Position numbers and translations under genes: made by a program. Source: Pseudarthrobacter naphthalenicus (GTDB lineage: Bacteria; Actinomycetota; Actinomycetes; Actinomycetales; Micrococcaceae). From it: a stretch of 64,000 nt of DNA. The stretch is taken from the NCBI RefSeq assembly GCF_029076445.1, contig NZ_JARESG010000012.1:1-64000 (forward strand). The letters run 5' to 3'. The notes under the pieces were generated by a model. It was given only the letters and a program-made list of their open reading frames with translations. It had not been told where the DNA came from and ran no database searches. Shown here piece after piece: positions 1-8,826 of this stretch; within the stretch, counting starts at the first letter, position 1; each line of letters starts with the position of its first letter.

Positions 1-592
1 GGTTGGGTGCGGCGGGATCCAGGAAGTGGGCTTCCAGGGCGGCGGCGCCGGCGTGATCGAGGTTGAGGGTTTCGTCCGCCATGACCCGGGCGTGCTGCCA
101 GGACATGGTTCCTGCCTGCAGGGCGGCCAGGGTCAGGGGCAGGGTGGTGGTGAGCCGGTGGGAGGTGGAGAGAAGTGATGCGGCGTTTGGTTCGCTGACG
201 GTCAGGACGCAGGCGAGTTCGGCGATCGCGGCCATTTCGTGGGCGGTATTCTCCTGCGGGGACGCGGCAGGGGGTGTGAGTGCCGTGGTCCCGTCGAGGT
301 ATTCGGTGGTGGTGAAAACTTTCAAAGCGGCCGTGCTTGCTTCGAGCCGGGAGATGACGGCCAGGCGGTCCAGGGAGCCGTCCACACCCCGGCGCAGCGG
401 ATCCGGCCCGGCGGGGTCCTCACGCTGGCGACGGCGGAGTTCGGCCAGCACGGCAACGGCAGCCACTACCTCATCAAACGCCGCGTCCGACGACACCGCG
501 TCAGCCGACGCCGCGTCGATTGGCACGGCTGCTGCTGGGCCGGCGTCCGCCGACACCGCCTCTGGCCGATCGTCCGCTGCTGTGCTTTCCAT
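1..592 (-). CDS. DUF222 / 13E12-type protein, N-terminal part (cut by window edge)
   Basis: The reverse strand is open from an ATG at 592 to base 1 and carries no stop, so the C-terminus lies outside the window. The translation has an Ala/Asp-rich N-terminus, then a helical segment containing SLDRLAVISRLEASTAALK and, further on, MSWQHARVMADETLNLD, typical of DUF222 proteins. In Micrococcaceae these usually continue into an HNH nuclease domain (family knowledge; that part is not visible here). A GGAGG stretch sits almost against the ATG, so the exact start is uncertain. The role of the family in the cell is not known. Confidence 0.8.
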   Translation of the reverse strand, partial: MESTAADDRPEAVSADAGPAAAVPIDAASADAVSSDAAFDEVVAAVAVLAELRRRQREDPAGPDPLRRGVDGSLDRLAVISRLEASTAALKVFTTTEYLDGTTALTPPAASPQENTAHEMAAIAELACVLTVSEPNAASLLSTSHRLTTTLPLTLAALQAGTMSWQHARVMADETLNLDHAGAAALEAHFLDPAAPN

Positions 593-683
593 ACCTCCAT
601 CATGTCGAGGGGGTACGACATTTAAGGCTGTCAGCGTGATCGCTCGAAAAAGAATTTTGAGGTATTTCAGCAGCGGAGTTCCC

Positions 684-734
684 GCATCGCCGCGGTCGTC
701 GCATCGCCGCGGTCGTCGCATCGTCGCGGTCCTC
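684..734. repeat. Three tandem 17-bp repeats
   Basis: Units at 684-700 and 701-717 are identical (gcatcgccgcggtcgtc). The third, at 718-734, differs at two positions. They lie between the divergent DUF222 and HNH-lipoprotein genes and are not part of a credible reading frame. The stretch 593-901 otherwise holds only promoter-scale sequence; no other gene was seen. Confidence 0.9.
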
Positions 735-901
735 GCCTGCCGCGCAGCCTGACCGATTGTGTGACCGACTCCACCAACAGGCCTGACAGCTCAGGACGGC
801 GTGCACTAGTAGCCTGTTCACCTCCGCCGCACGCCGGCCTCCCCCGCACGGCTGCCCTCTCCCGCACGCCTGCCTCCGCCGCACTCTTGAAGGACATACC
901 G

Positions 902-1636
902 ATCAACCGTTCCGCCGCCACCAAGGCATTGACCCTGTTCACCAGTCTGCTTCTCGTAGGCGCCCTCGCCGGTTGTGACGCCGCAGCCCAAGCCGCAGGG
1001 CAGGCAGCAACCTCGATGGCCGAAGGGGTCAGAGGAGCGCCGTCGGCCAACTCCGGCGAATCCCTGAGCCCGGCCGAAGCAGCGACGGCCCGTGCACAAC
1101 TGGAATCGATCCCCGTGAAGGGGCGTGCGCCCAAGACCGGCTACAGCCGCGAGGAATTCGGCCCGGCCTGGGCCGACGTGGACCGCAACGGCTGCGACAC
1201 CCGGAACGATATCCTCGCCAGGGATCTCGAAGGCGAGACGTTCAAGCCCGGCACCCAGGACTGCGTGGTTGCCACCGGCGTGCTCAGGGACAAGTACACC
1301 GGCACAACCATCAACTTTGTCCGCGGCAACGCCACCAGCACGGCCATCCAGATTGATCACCTCGTAGCACTCAGCGATGCCTGGCAGAAGGGCGCACAAC
1401 AGCTCAGTGCCGAACAGCGAAGGCAACTGGCGAACGATCCCTTGAACCTGATGGCTGCCGACGGCCCCACGAACAGCGCCAAGGGTGACAAGGACGCGGC
1501 CACCTGGCTCCCGCTCAACAAGGCGTTCCGCTGCGAATATGTGGTCCGTCAGACCGCCGTCAAGGTCAAGTACCAGCTGTGGACCACTCAGGCCGAGCAC
1601 GATGCGATCGCAGGGATTCTGACTTCCTGCAGCTAG
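902..1636 (+). CDS. Secreted HNH-family nuclease lipoprotein (DUF1524-like)
   Basis: The protein has a lipoprotein signal (NRSAATK, hydrophobic stretch, then LAGC), so it should be exported and lipidated. The C-terminal half contains IQIDHLVAL and then NDPLNLMAADGPTNSAKGD, the His and Asn pattern of the HNH/DUF1524 nuclease fold seen in extracellular actinobacterial nucleases. The likely job is degradation of external DNA. The start is odd: GAAGGA at 889-894 stands 7 nt before an ATC codon (902) in the right place for the signal peptide. The only canonical codons in frame are a TTG at 887 overlapping this ribosome site and a GTG at 761 that would add an unlikely leader. The family is fairly sure; the start is not. 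Confidence 0.82.
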   Translation: MNRSAATKALTLFTSLLLVGALAGCDAAAQAAGQAATSMAEGVRGAPSANSGESLSPAEAATARAQLESIPVKGRAPKTGYSREEFGPAWADVDRNGCDTRNDILARDLEGETFKPGTQDCVVATGVLRDKYTGTTINFVRGNATSTAIQIDHLVALSDAWQKGAQQLSAEQRRQLANDPLNLMAADGPTNSAKGDKDAATWLPLNKAFRCEYVVRQTAVKVKYQLWTTQAEHDAIAGILTSCS

Positions 1637-1672
1637 AGCCGTGGGGGAGGGGCCCGGGACGAGAAGGACAGA

Positions 1673-4600
1673 TCAGTCCTTGAACAGTCCCGCCAGGTCT
1701 TCGGCGGTGATGGCGCCGCCGGAGAGGGCATCGCCTTCCATGACGTCCGCGAACAGCTGGGATTTCCGCGCCTTCAGGGCCATCACTTTTTCCTCGATGG
1801 TGTCCTTGGCGACCAGCCGGTAGACCATGACATTGCGCGCCTGCCCGATCCGGTGGGTCCGGTCCACGGCCTGCGCCTCGGACGCGGGGTTCCACCAGGG
1901 GTCCAGCAGGAAGACGTAGTCGGCCTCGGTCAGGTTCAGCCCAAAGCCGCCGGCCTTGAGCGAAATGAGGAACACGGGCGCACTGCCGTTCTTGAATTCA
2001 TTGACGACGTCGGTACGGTTCCGGGTGCCGCCGTCGAGATAGCAGAACTCGATCTTCTCCTCCACAAGCCGCTCGCGGACCTTCCCGAGGAAACCCGTGA
2101 ACTGGCTGAAGATCAGGGCGCGGTGACCTTCGGCCACCAGGTCCTCCAACTGCTCAAACAGCACGTCCAGCTTCGAGGACCGGACGGCGGTCAGCGACGG
2201 ATCCACCAGCGACGCGTCCAGGCTGAGCTGCCGCAGCAGGGTGAGCGACTGGAAGATGGTGAAGCGGTTCTTGTTGACGTCCTCGATCAGTCCCAGGATC
2301 TTCTGCCGTTCCCGCTGCAGGTGCGTCTGGTAGACCTTCTGGTGGCGCGGATTCAGCACCACCTCCAGGATCTGCTCCTGCTTGGGCGGCAGGTCCTTGA
2401 TGACCTGGTCTTTGGTGCGGCGCATCATGAGCGGACGGACCCGACGGCGGAGCTTTTCCAGCTGCCCCTTGTCGCCGTTCTTTTCCACCGGCTTTTGGTA
2501 GTACTCGGCAAACCGCTTGGGGCTCGAGAACAGGCCCGGCGCCACGATGGACGTCAGCGCCCAGAACTCCATGAGGTTGTTTTCCAGCGGCGTGCCGGTG
2601 ATGGCCAGCTTGAAGGCTGCCGGCAGCTTGCGGGCGCACTGGTAGGCCTTGGACTGGTGGTTCTTGACGAACTGCGCCTCATCCAAAACCAGCCCGGCCC
2701 AGGTCCGGGTGGCGTAGGACTCGTAGTCGATCCGAAACAGGGCGTAGGAGGTGATGACGATGTCCGCGCCGCCCAGTTCCACGGCGACGTCCTGGCCGTT
2801 CTTGGCGAAGGTTTCACTGACGGTGCGGACTTTCAGGCCCGGCGCGAACCGCGCGGCCTCCGCCGCCCAGTTGCCCACCACACTGGTGGGTGCCACCACC
2901 AAAAAGGGAGTCCCGCCGTCGCGCGCTGCTGTTTGGGCGGTGGGTTCCGCGGCCGAAGAATCGGCCGCCGTTCGTCCCGCAACCTGAGCAACCTGCGCAG
3001 CCTGCTCCTTCGCCGCGCACATCAGCGCGAGGGCCTGCACGGTTTTGCCCAGGCCCATGTCGTCCGCGAGGACCCCGCCCAGGCTGTGCTTGTAAAGGAA
3101 GCTCAGCCAGTTGAAACCCTCAAGCTGATAGGGCCGCAGTTCGGCATTCAGTGAGGCAGGCAGCGGCAGCCCCTCGATCCCGCCCTCAAGCAGGCCGCCC
3201 ACGGCGGAGCGCCACGCGGCAGCCTGTTCGTCCACGATGCCCAGCTGGGCCAGCTCGTCCCACAGCCCGGCCTGGAAGCGGCTGATCTGCAGCGGCGCGT
3301 CCTTGTTGTCCTGCAGCGAGCGGGCTTCCTCGATGAGGGCCCGCAGCTGGTGCAGTTCCGGCAGGTCCAGCGAGAAGTAGGCGCCGCTGGGCAGGAGCAT
3401 CTTGGTCTGGCCGGCCGCAAGGGCGGAGAACACGGCGGCGAACGAGACGGGCTGGCCTTCCAGGGAAATCTGGATGCCAAGATCGAACCAGTCGCGCTGT
3501 TCGGTGGCCTTGGTGGAGATGGAAACCACCGGGGCTTCCTCGGCCTCACGGTAGTCCGCGATTTCGCCCGCGGTGTCCACCGAAACATCCGGTGCCTGCC
3601 GCAGCATGGGCAGGACGTCCTCGGTGAACGCGAGGGTGTCCAGGCCGCTCAGTTCCGCCGAAGCGGAGAGCCGCGGCGTGCCCCAACCACCGGTGGCCGA
3701 TTCGCCTAGCGCCGGGACAACGTCCCACGGCTGGCCGATGCCCTCAAGGATGCGTGCTTCCGCGGTGTCGTCGCGGTAGCCGTGGTCGCCGGGGTGCCGC
3801 CAAAGGGGCTGGGCGGTGACCAGGGTCCCGGACTTGTAGTGCCATTCCCAATGCAGCCGCACGCGGTGGTCCGCCCCGTAGTTGGCCAGCAGCGAGAGCG
3901 TGGGGACAGCCAGGGCGGGCAGTTCCACCGAGTCATCCTTGGCGGTCACCCGTGCGGTCTGCTTGAGTTTCGGGTAGAAACCGGTGAGGAAGCGGGTTTC
4001 ATCCTTCGCGGGAATATGCAGGGTGCTGCCCGCGGTCACGAACGCCAGGAGCTCCTCGCTCAGCCCGCTTTCCAGCGGGGCAACCGTGATCACACTGTCC
4101 GCAGACACACCCGGCAGCGCGTCCCCGCCGGTGGTCAGGAAGATGCCGTGCGCGGGGCGGCCGATGGTGCCCACCGACGCCGGATCAACGTCTTCCCCCT
4201 CCACGGTGATGGTGGGCGCGAGCTCCAGACCGCCGTCGTCGGCCGTTTTGTCTGCTGACTGCCCCGACGCAGTTTCCGTGGCAGATTCGTTGCCGTAACG
4301 GCTCAAATTAAGCCCGACGGCGGCGGGAGACTCCGCGAGCCGCACCGGCTCAGTGCCGCGGCTGTGGACGAGGGCGAGGCCGATCTTTTTGGCGTCAGCG
4401 AGCAGGCTCCACATGTTCTTGCCCGCGAAGGTGTTCAGGCCCAGCCAGAGCGCGGAGGAGTTGTGGACGCGGTTGGCGGCGGCGGTGTGGGCGGCGAGGA
4501 AGGCCTGCATCCACTCGATGTGCGCCTCGTTGCATTCGCGCCGGAAGTTCAGGTAGCTCAGGGTGTTCCAGGAGACGTCGCCCCGGATCCACTTGCCCTT

Positions 4601-5224
4601 GGCGCCCATGATCACGGGCCGGGCCTTGAGCTGGCGCACGCTGCGGAGCGGATCGCGGCGGCCTGTGTAGGAGAAGTGCGGGGCCGGTTCCTCGACCTCA
4701 AACTGGAGGGCCAGCGGGATGCCGTTACTCGACTGGGTGATCCCGGGCTGCGAAATGAGCGGGCTGAGGGCCTGCTCCCAGTCGGCCAGCTCCAGGCTGG
4801 CGGGCTGCCGGGACAGCCGGGAAACCTCGGCCGGGGCAAGTAGCTGGACGCGGATGGCGGGGTTGTCCTCGGCAGCGAAGAGCAGCGCCGCCACGTGCTT
4901 GCAGTCCTTGCGGACGGGGCAGCTGCAGACCCCGACAGTGCAGCTCCAGCCGCCCGTTTTCCGGACCAGCTTGGCCGTGGTGGAGTAAGGCACGTCCGCG
5001 CCGCCCCTGACCTTGCCCAGCATGAGCCCGGTGGTGGCATCGAACGAGATACCGGAGACGCGGCTTCCCATGGCATACGCCAGGCCGGCCGCGAGGGAAC
5101 GGTCGGTGATGGCGGGAGTCTGTATTGCCAGTGCCGCACTCTCGTCCGGTTGGGATGGCATGGTGCGCGCTACTTTCAGTGGCCACGGCAGGGCCGTGTC
5201 CGATTCGATGGTTATCTGATTCAT
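1673..5224 (-). CDS. SWIM zinc-finger SNF2/DEAD-like helicase
   Basis: This 1183-residue protein carries a SWIM zinc finger near residues 95-112 (CSCPVRKDCKH) and a C-terminal Swi2/Snf2 ATPase. The ATPase motifs are motif I ADDMGLGKT near 720, motif II DEAQ, ITGTPLENN, SQFTGFLGK and the terminal DRTHRIGQ with MVYRLVAKDTIEEKV. Bacterial proteins of this architecture are thought to remodel nucleic-acid/protein complexes; no partner or pathway can be read from the neighbours. The middle 400 residues are variable. The start ATG at 5224 has only a weak ribosome site, and a second ATG at about 5161 is possible. The gene stands alone, tail to tail with the HNH lipoprotein gene 36 bp away. Confidence 0.92.
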   Translation of the reverse strand: MNQITIESDTALPWPLKVARTMPSQPDESAALAIQTPAITDRSLAAGLAYAMGSRVSGISFDATTGLMLGKVRGGADVPYSTTAKLVRKTGGWSCTVGVCSCPVRKDCKHVAALLFAAEDNPAIRVQLLAPAEVSRLSRQPASLELADWEQALSPLISQPGITQSSNGIPLALQFEVEEPAPHFSYTGRRDPLRSVRQLKARPVIMGAKGKWIRGDVSWNTLSYLNFRRECNEAHIEWMQAFLAAHTAAANRVHNSSALWLGLNTFAGKNMWSLLADAKKIGLALVHSRGTEPVRLAESPAAVGLNLSRYGNESATETASGQSADKTADDGGLELAPTITVEGEDVDPASVGTIGRPAHGIFLTTGGDALPGVSADSVITVAPLESGLSEELLAFVTAGSTLHIPAKDETRFLTGFYPKLKQTARVTAKDDSVELPALAVPTLSLLANYGADHRVRLHWEWHYKSGTLVTAQPLWRHPGDHGYRDDTAEARILEGIGQPWDVVPALGESATGGWGTPRLSASAELSGLDTLAFTEDVLPMLRQAPDVSVDTAGEIADYREAEEAPVVSISTKATEQRDWFDLGIQISLEGQPVSFAAVFSALAAGQTKMLLPSGAYFSLDLPELHQLRALIEEARSLQDNKDAPLQISRFQAGLWDELAQLGIVDEQAAAWRSAVGGLLEGGIEGLPLPASLNAELRPYQLEGFNWLSFLYKHSLGGVLADDMGLGKTVQALALMCAAKEQAAQVAQVAGRTAADSSAAEPTAQTAARDGGTPFLVVAPTSVVGNWAAEAARFAPGLKVRTVSETFAKNGQDVAVELGGADIVITSYALFRIDYESYATRTWAGLVLDEAQFVKNHQSKAYQCARKLPAAFKLAITGTPLENNLMEFWALTSIVAPGLFSSPKRFAEYYQKPVEKNGDKGQLEKLRRRVRPLMMRRTKDQVIKDLPPKQEQILEVVLNPRHQKVYQTHLQRERQKILGLIEDVNKNRFTIFQSLTLLRQLSLDASLVDPSLTAVRSSKLDVLFEQLEDLVAEGHRALIFSQFTGFLGKVRERLVEEKIEFCYLDGGTRNRTDVVNEFKNGSAPVFLISLKAGGFGLNLTEADYVFLLDPWWNPASEAQAVDRTHRIGQARNVMVYRLVAKDTIEEKVMALKARKSQLFADVMEGDALSGGAITAEDLAGLFKD

Positions 5225-5356
5225 CTTAGTTCGCCCGGCGGGGGCCTGAAACTTCGTCTGACGTTCACTTCCGCCTCAACCGCCCGCTGTCCAAGCCCCC
5301 GTAGCGTGAAAGTGTCCCGAGCTTCATCGAAGCTTTCAGCAGCAGTGAGGAATCCC

Positions 5357-6208
5357 ATGACCATGAGCCAGAACCCTGTCGTCCTGACCAAGGCCAGCAT
5401 CGAAGCCGGCAGTGAGGAGGTTGTCGATGCCAACGTTCACGTGGTGAATGCCATGTACGGCAGCCTGCTGGACTCCCGCGAGATCGCCCCCGCGGCACTT
5501 CGCAGCTACTACGTGGACTTCTATGTCACGCAGTCGCTGGAGGGCGGCTTTGCCCAGTACGTGTTCACTGCCGACCGCGACGAGGTGGATCCGCTGATCC
5601 GCGAGGGCCTGGAGAGCATGGGCGCAACGGCGCACCTGGAGCTCTTCAACCGGACCGTTGGTGTCTTTGATGCCCTGTCCGAGGAAGACGAGGAGCGCTA
5701 CCTCGACGGCGACCTGGACGCCGAGGAAGAATCCAACGATGCCGTGCGCACCATGGAAGAACTCGACGGTGAGTTTGAGGAACTGTTCGAAACCGAGAAC
5801 ATCACCGCCCTCAACGCCGCCTGGCTGCTGGGCCAGGAAAGCCTGCTTGTGCTGGATGACGAGGAACTCAGCGCCTACATCGAACGCCAGGTTGCGCTCC
5901 TGCCCGATCTCGAAGAGCGCCGGGCGCGGGCCGAGGACGAGGCGCTGGACAACGCCCCGGACTTTGAAATCATCATCCGGGAACTGTGCGACGTCGCCGG
6001 GTACGAACTCGAAAAGATCACCTTGGGCGACCCCAACTACCTCCACAACGGCGAGAAGACGCTGGCCTGGCACTTCAGCACCGACCACGGCGACTTCCTC
6101 ATGGTCGAGGAAGAGGACGAGGCCTTCATGATCAACCCGGAGACCCAGGAGATCGTGGCCGCCGTCGAGTTCGAGGAAGTGGACGACGACGAGATGATCG
6201 AGGCGTAG
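5357..6208 (+). CDS. DUF4375 (DMP19-like) acidic protein
   Basis: A 283-residue, very acidic protein. The N-terminal 120 residues (VNAMYGSLLDSREIAPAALRSYYVDFYVTQ, then the EGGFAQYV motif) match the DUF4375 fold. The founding member, neisserial DMP19, is a DNA mimic that sequesters a repressor (family knowledge). The remainder is rich in Glu/Asp (EEDEERYLDGDLDAEEE), compatible with a nucleic-acid-mimic surface, but that is inference. The ATG at 5357 follows GAGGA by about 5 nt. The gene diverges from the SNF2 helicase gene, and the 132-bp gap holds both promoters. Confidence 0.75.
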   Translation: MTMSQNPVVLTKASIEAGSEEVVDANVHVVNAMYGSLLDSREIAPAALRSYYVDFYVTQSLEGGFAQYVFTADRDEVDPLIREGLESMGATAHLELFNRTVGVFDALSEEDEERYLDGDLDAEEESNDAVRTMEELDGEFEELFETENITALNAAWLLGQESLLVLDDEELSAYIERQVALLPDLEERRARAEDEALDNAPDFEIIIRELCDVAGYELEKITLGDPNYLHNGEKTLAWHFSTDHGDFLMVEEEDEAFMINPETQEIVAAVEFEEVDDDEMIEA

Positions 6209-6230
6209 CGCGCCTCACCTTTAGAGTGGC

Positions 6231-6518
6231 TCAGCTGGAGCGCGCCGCGCCCCAGCTCGCCGGGCCTGGCGGGGCCGCCGGTGCTGGCGCAGCACGGCGT
6301 GCCAGAAGAGTGCGGGGCCGCCGGGACGTTCCGGCGGCCCCGCTGCTTTCCGGCGCGGGCTGTGCAATGAGACGTATCCCTTCCGCATCTGGATTTCCAC
6401 CCCCTCCGTGGCCGATGCCGACGTCGTTCTTTACGCCCGTACTGCGCGCGAGCTCCACCCAGTAGGCCACGTCCCGGCCGGTCTCCCGCAGCAGCAGTTG
6501 TTGGTTGTGATCCACCAT
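6231..6518 (-). pseudogene. Probable remnant of a small DUF4287-like gene
   Basis: From an ATG at 6518 the reverse strand reads VDHNQQLLLRETGRDVAYW and then VELARSTG, resembling the TGxxxxxWxxLxxxTG pattern of small DUF4287 proteins. After about 30 residues the sequence turns into low-complexity Gly/Pro/Arg and runs through a perfect terminator hairpin (6312-6343). That suggests the normal C-terminus has been lost, by a frameshift near 6430 or a deletion. No good ribosome site is seen. It could be a chance similarity. Confidence 0.3.
6312..6343 (+). terminator. Perfect 13-bp GC-rich hairpin
   Basis: The arm GCGGGGCCGCCGG (6312-6324) and its exact complement (6331-6343) flank a 6-nt loop. TGCTTTC follows, so the U-tract is poor. 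The hairpin is placed to end the DUF4375 transcript about 100 bp after its stop. The 449-bp gap 6209-6657 otherwise contains only the DUF4287-like remnant and the upstream region of the next gene. Confidence 0.7.
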
Positions 6519-6657
6519 GGTCTGCCAGGTCCTCCGCACGGTGCCAAAAGAAATTTCGGACAGGCCGTAACTTTCCCGGCCCGGCCGGCGATGTAAGGCG
6601 TGATGGGTTCCCCACGGAGCCGGATCTGAAATGTTCTCTAGTTTTTGGAGTGTCTCT

Positions 6658-7350
6658 ATGTCGCTGTTCACTGTTCTCGCCACCAGCAAAGTTGCAGCCG
6701 GAGTTCTCGCTGCAGGCACCTTGGCCGTCGGCGGGACCGGCGTAGCCGCTGTCTCCGGCGTCCTCCCGGCCGACGCGCAGCAGACCGCGCACGAACTGCT
6801 GGGCGCCCCGGCCCCGAAGCTGGCAGGCGAAGCAGCCGCCGACGCCGCCGGTTCCGCAAAAGCCAATTCTGCAGTAACGTCCGCCGACGCCACCGCCAAG
6901 GGTTCCGCTGACACCTCAGCCAAGGTGACGGTTTCTGACCACGACGCCGCCGCCAAGGCAAATGTCGCTGCCGCTGCCGGCACGGCCGTGGACGCCGCCG
7001 GTGCCGCGGCCATCGGCCTTTGCACCGCCTTCACGAACGGCGGACTCAACGCGTCCTCCGAAGGTTTCTCCTCGCTGGCCATCGCGGCCAAGGGCGAAGC
7101 AAACGTCGAAGCTTTCTGCGCCGACGTGGCCGCCAAAGGCACTGCCGCCACTGAGGCCAAGGCTGCTGTAACGGGCTCTGCGGCTGTCCAGGCAGAGCGC
7201 CCCGAAGTGCCGGCAGTCCCCGCCATCCCGGCGGTACCCGGCATCGACGGCGCCCCGGCCGTGCCCGCCGTCCCTGCCGTTCCGGCAGTTCCTGCAGTGC
7301 CCGCCGTCGCCGGTCATCACGTAGACGTTCCGGCCGTTTCGGGCCGCTAG
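6658..7350 (+). CDS. Exported Ala-rich protein with PAV repeats
   Basis: The protein begins with MSLFTVLATSKVAAG and a hydrophobic segment (VLAAGTLAVGGTGVAAVSG), so it is a signal peptide or membrane anchor. An Ala/Asp/Ser-rich helical region with a conserved-looking core (GLCTAFTNGGLNASSEGF) follows. It ends in a tail of PAVPAVPAIPAVPG-type repeats and DVPAVSGR, a likely extended, cell-wall-spanning stalk. The ATG at 6658 follows GGAG by 8 nt and is preferred over an ATG at 6631. No family was recognised. Its position just before an ECF sigma gene and a membrane anti-sigma candidate suggests an envelope protein of the same circuit, which is inference. Confidence 0.72.
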   Translation: MSLFTVLATSKVAAGVLAAGTLAVGGTGVAAVSGVLPADAQQTAHELLGAPAPKLAGEAAADAAGSAKANSAVTSADATAKGSADTSAKVTVSDHDAAAKANVAAAAGTAVDAAGAAAIGLCTAFTNGGLNASSEGFSSLAIAAKGEANVEAFCADVAAKGTAATEAKAAVTGSAAVQAERPEVPAVPAIPAVPGIDGAPAVPAVPAVPAVPAVPAVAGHHVDVPAVSGR

Positions 7351-7366
7351 GACCCTCGCGGCTAGG

Positions 7367-7411
7367 CTGGACTGCGGGAAAACGGCCCCTTAGGGGTCCC
7401 CCGCGGTCCAG
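7367..7411 (+). terminator. Intergenic 12-bp stem with inner hairpin
   Basis: CTGGACTGCGGG (7367-7378) pairs with CCCGCGGTCCAG (7400-7411) with one G-U pair, and inside it CCCC-tta-GGGG (7386-7396) pairs again. The structure sits between the exported protein and the sigma-factor gene, 43 bp before the latter's start. It may be a terminator, an mRNA stabiliser or an attenuator; there is no U-tract. Confidence 0.5.
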
Positions 7412-7453
7412 CACGCCGGGACGATGCAGCAGCCCGGGACGAAGGAGCCACTG

Positions 7454-8017
7454 GTGCCAGGTACTTTGGCCGAAGAAGACATCGACATATTTGAAGACAC
7501 AGCCGGCGCTGATCCGGCCGTGCTCTTCGGCGTTGTCTACCGGACCTTTGCCGGCGCAGTCCTGGGTTACCTGAGGGCCCGCGGCGTCGACGATCCCGAA
7601 GCGGTCACCCAGGACGTCTTCCTGGCGTTCTTCCCCAAAATCGGCGAACTGACCGGCGGCCTGCAGGGCGCCAAGTCGTTGGTGTTCTCTATCGCCCACG
7701 CCCGGATGGTGGACTACTACCGCCGCGTTGAGCGCAGGCCGGCCTTCACCCCGTATGACCCCCTGCAGGACGCGCGCAGCACGCCTTCAGCAGAGGACCT
7801 CGCCCTCGGGCACGCCGGCGGCGCAGCGGGCATGCTCGAAGGCCTGGCCGACGACCACCGTGAAGTGCTGGCACTGAGGGTGGTGGCTGACCTGTCCATC
7901 GAACAGGTGGCAGGCATCATGGGCAAGTCCCAGGGCGCCATCAAACAGCTCCAACGCCGGGCGCTGCAAAACCTCAAGGACCGGACCCTCAGAAGAAACC
8001 AGGCAGATCATGAGTGA
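7454..8017 (+). CDS. ECF-type RNA polymerase sigma factor
   Basis: The 187-residue product has sigma region 2 (VYRTFAGAVLGYLRARGVDDP, then EAVTQDVFLAFF and KSLVFSIAHARMVDYYRR) and region 4 (EVLALRVVADLSIEQVAGIMGKS, QGAIKQLQRRALQNL), and no other sigma regions. GTG at 7454 was chosen because GAAGGAG lies 6 nt before it; the ATG at 7424 lacks a ribosome site. The stop overlaps the next gene by 8 bp, so the two are translated together, as is usual for a sigma factor and its membrane-bound inhibitor. Confidence 0.9.
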   Translation: MPGTLAEEDIDIFEDTAGADPAVLFGVVYRTFAGAVLGYLRARGVDDPEAVTQDVFLAFFPKIGELTGGLQGAKSLVFSIAHARMVDYYRRVERRPAFTPYDPLQDARSTPSAEDLALGHAGGAAGMLEGLADDHREVLALRVVADLSIEQVAGIMGKSQGAIKQLQRRALQNLKDRTLRRNQADHE

Positions 8018-8756
8018 CATTGCAGGCTCCAGCAGCGAGGGGACCGTCGACCAGCTGCTCCATGACGCCGGGTTCGACGGCGACGCTGCCCTCCGTTCCG
8101 CCCTGCAGGACCTCCGCGGCCTGGCCGCCGGGGAACAGCCGGAAGCCTCCGCCGCCGTGGCCGCGTTGATGGTCCCTGCGCCCACACGCCATCTCGCGGC
8201 CGTCCCGGCTCCGGCCACCGAACCGGCTCCAGCCCCTGAACCGGCTCCAGCCGCCGACGAACTGGCCGCCCGCCGTCGCGCCAAGCGCCGGATCACCCTA
8301 ACCACACTGTCAGTGGCCGTTTCACTGGCAGCCGGCGGCGCGGTGGCCGTCGCTTCCGACCACGGCTTCCGCGATTCCATCGGCCATGCGAATCAGGCGG
8401 TCACTTCTTTCGTGGCCACGATGGCTGGCGGCAACGAAGCTGCCCCGCCCGCCCCGCTGCCTGCCCGGCCGGTCACCCCGTCCACTGTGCCCGCCGCCCC
8501 CGCTACCCCTTCCACCCCTGCCGTCACCCAGCCGGTTCCGGTGGCTCCGCATGCGAACTCCGGCCACACCCCGCCACCTTCGCCCGGCCAGCCGTCCCCG
8601 GCGAAGGACGCGCCGCTCCCGGGCCTGCCCGTCCCGCAGAATCTCACGCCAGGCCTCCCGAAGGTCCCGGACCGGCTGCCGGTCGGGGAGGGACAGCCCC
8701 CAGCCCTGCCCCTGCCGCCGACCCCTCCAGTCCATGTGCCCGGCGTCCAGCCCTAG
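8010..8756 (+). CDS. Single-pass membrane protein, probable anti-sigma factor
   Basis: The cytoplasmic N-terminus has a helical pattern (VDQLLHDAGFDGDAALRSAL, PEASAAVAALM). After an Ala/Pro linker and a basic ARRRAKRR stop-transfer comes one membrane segment (about residues 96-115, TTLSVAVSLAAGGAVAVAS). A Pro-rich external tail follows. There is no HxxxCxxC zinc motif, so it would be a non-zinc inhibitor (RsdA-like in layout). The call rests on overlap with the sigma gene and on topology, not on clear sequence identity. Confidence 0.65.
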   Translation: MSDIAGSSSEGTVDQLLHDAGFDGDAALRSALQDLRGLAAGEQPEASAAVAALMVPAPTRHLAAVPAPATEPAPAPEPAPAADELAARRRAKRRITLTTLSVAVSLAAGGAVAVASDHGFRDSIGHANQAVTSFVATMAGGNEAAPPAPLPARPVTPSTVPAAPATPSTPAVTQPVPVAPHANSGHTPPPSPGQPSPAKDAPLPGLPVPQNLTPGLPKVPDRLPVGEGQPPALPLPPTPPVHVPGVQP

Positions 8757-8826
8757 CTACGGGTAGCCGCCTCTCCTTGGCAGCCCGCGCCGTCAGCCGC
8801 CCGTTCCTCAGCAACGCGGCGCTTCC

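Noticed and set aside
1853..3154. 433-codon frame opposite the SNF2 gene
   Set aside because: Antisense shadow with Val/Gln/Arg-rich translation and no start context.
4895..5356. N-terminal extension of the DUF4375 protein
   Set aside because: The frame is open into the SNF2 gene, but the ribosome site and family start are at 5357.
7424..7453. ATG at 7424 as start of the first ECF sigma factor
   Set aside because: It has no ribosome site, whereas the GTG at 7454 has GAAGGAG 6 nt upstream.
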